Shown: positions 38,414 through 39,332 of the stretch, piece after piece
How the letters are laid out: the number at the start of each line of letters is the position of its first letter
Position numbering within the stretch: position 1 is the first letter of the stretch
The notes under the pieces: model-generated
Told to the model about the DNA's origin: nothing
Seen by the model: only the letters and a program-made list of their open reading frames with translations
Database searches by the model: none
Program-made: the position numbers and the translations under genes
DNA from: Elusimicrobiota bacterium
GTDB lineage: Bacteria; Elusimicrobiota; Elusimicrobia; Elusimicrobiales; UBA9959
Direction: 5' to 3'
Assembly (NCBI GenBank): GCA_030651035.1
Contig: JAUSCK010000246.1
Span: 1 to 39,332 of the forward strand
DNA: 39,332 nucleotides

Positions 38414-39332
38414 ATGAAAAAGCAGGACATCTTCAAAACCAACCAGGAATACCTGGCGGAGTTCTTCAACATCTCCGGGGCGCAAAAACGGAACAGCTGG
38501 GAACCGCCGGAACCTCCGGAGCGGGCCGTAAAAAAATCAGCAGCTAAACCCGTCAAGGTTACGCCTAAAGAGGAAGTAATAAAATATTTCCAGACCAAGG
38601 TAAAGCAAACGCTTAGGGCAGGGGTGAACCTGCCGCTGGAGGGTCTTGGGAAAAAGCATAAACTGTGCTTCACGGAAAAAGCGATACTCGCCTATTTCGC
38701 CGGGACGGCGCTTTACCGCGCCCGCATGGAACTGGGCAGCATGATAGGCCGATTCGAAAGCAAGGGAATATCCCCCGCCTTTGAAACCGTAAAGCTTATA
38801 AGCCCCGGCTCTACACTCATAAAGAAAAAATTGATAATAACCGCCCCGTGCGAATTCCCCAGCCGCTACTCCGAAGAGACCGCGCTGCCCGGCGGTATTT
38901 TTTCCCTTATAACCGGCATAGCATTAAGTAAAGTTGCAAAGCCCCGGCGCAAAGCCCGCGTCATAAGCGCGGGTTCCCCCGCTAAAATATACGAAACGCT
39001 GGGGGAATACGTGGTGGGTCAGCAGGAGGCCAAAAAAACCGTATCGGCCGGGGTTTTCCTGCACCTCAAGCGCTCCGAGCTCAACAAAAAGCGCAGCGGG
39101 CCGGATAAAATAGCCAAGAGCAACATCCTTATAATAGGCCCGACCGGCTCAGGAAAAACACATATCTGCCGCACGCTCTCAAGCGCGCTTAACATCCCCT
39201 TCCACATATCGGACGCCACGCAGTACACCGAAACCGGCTACGTCGGGAAATGCGTGGAAGAGATGCTGCTGGACCTGCACAAGGACAAGGACCTCTCCCC
39301 CTCGGCCCAGGCGATCATCTACATCGACGAGA
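38414..39332 (+). CDS. ClpX-like AAA+ ATPase with a novel N-terminal domain (partial)
   Basis: The frame opens at ATG 38414, behind GGAGGG, and runs off the right edge after 306 codons without a stop. Residues from about 205 match ClpX: GEYVVGQQEAKK, the Walker A GPTGSGKT (242-249), DATQYTETGYVGKCVEE, and the Walker B start IIYIDE at about 301-306. E. coli ClpX has Walker A at about 119-126, so the N-terminus here is roughly 120 residues longer. The C4 zinc finger of ClpX is missing: the only cysteines are in KLCF and APCEF. The N-terminal region is unrecognised and rich in Lys. It is probably an unfoldase with its own adaptor or substrate domain; whether it binds ClpP cannot be seen. Confidence 0.8.
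   Translation, partial: MKKQDIFKTNQEYLAEFFNISGAQKRNSWEPPEPPERAVKKSAAKPVKVTPKEEVIKYFQTKVKQTLRAGVNLPLEGLGKKHKLCFTEKAILAYFAGTALYRARMELGSMIGRFESKGISPAFETVKLISPGSTLIKKKLIITAPCEFPSRYSEETALPGGIFSLITGIALSKVAKPRRKARVISAGSPAKIYETLGEYVVGQQEAKKTVSAGVFLHLKRSELNKKRSGPDKIAKSNILIIGPTGSGKTHICRTLSSALNIPFHISDATQYTETGYVGKCVEEMLLDLHKDKDLSPSAQAIIYIDE

Overview
The window is a piece of a high-GC bacterial chromosome. The gene set suggests a Gram-negative-type anaerobe or facultative organism with a menaquinone-linked electron chain: ETF genes beside a membrane Fe-S oxidoreductase, a YejM/PbgA-like membrane sulfatase, RmuC, and many small secreted proteins of unknown family. This mix resembles Elusimicrobiota and neighbouring phyla, but no rRNA or universal marker is present, so the phylum is a guess.

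Layout. (1) 1-6.7 kb, + strand: a tight operon for fatty/acyl-CoA oxidation, etfB (partial), etfA, enoyl-CoA hydratase, 3-hydroxyacyl-CoA dehydrogenase, SCP-x-type thiolase, and an ETF:menaquinone oxidoreductase-like membrane protein. (2) 6.7-9.96 kb: a large hybrid histidine kinase with a periplasmic CxxCH haem motif. It sits in an insertion bounded by a 47-bp exact repeat of the end of the preceding gene. (3) 20.3-9.96 kb, - strand: a long catabolic operon reading methylcrotonyl-CoA carboxylase beta, methylglutaconyl-CoA hydratase-like, acyl-CoA dehydrogenase, HMG-CoA-lyase-like, DUF6125, fused acyl-CoA mutase IcmF, nitroreductase, M24 peptidase. It looks like branched-chain (leucine/isobutyryl) acyl-CoA breakdown that feeds electrons to the ETF system of region 1. 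(4) 20.5-24.7 kb: a YejM-like sulfatase, a secreted alpha/beta hydrolase and rlmN. (5) 24.7-26.4 kb: a scrapyard holding a beheaded CoA-transferase, two directly repeated remnants of a REP-associated tyrosine transposase (RAYT), and between them a RelE/RHH toxin-antitoxin pair with a near-consensus promoter. (6) 26.4-28.5 kb, - strand: an ECF sigma factor, a likely anti-sigma, and a secreted protein with three copies of a ~105-residue domain. A second, single-domain gene has the same 31-bp promoter-like element as the sigma operon, which suggests a small autoregulated ECF regulon. (7) 28.5-36.7 kb: DedA, RmuC, RluB-type pseudouridine synthase, a YD-repeat secreted protein, a Cys-rich secreted protein, a putative HTH regulator, and an oversized GlmS-like protein. 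(8) 36.8-39.3 kb: tRNA-Val(CAC), a WYL-domain regulator, and the start of a ClpX-like AAA+ protein whose N-terminus is not the ClpX zinc finger.

Repeats link several regions. An ~80-bp inverted-repeat element with GGGGACG ends and an ATTGTTAAYAATTAA core occurs at 6.7 kb and 20.4 kb. Other hairpins with GGGAC ends occur elsewhere, and the RAYT remnants also begin with GGGGA. Together these indicate a REP/RAYT family that has been active in this genome. The strongest candidates for something new are the ECF regulon built on the repeated secreted domain, the WYL/ClpX-like pair, and the haem-type histidine kinase insertion.
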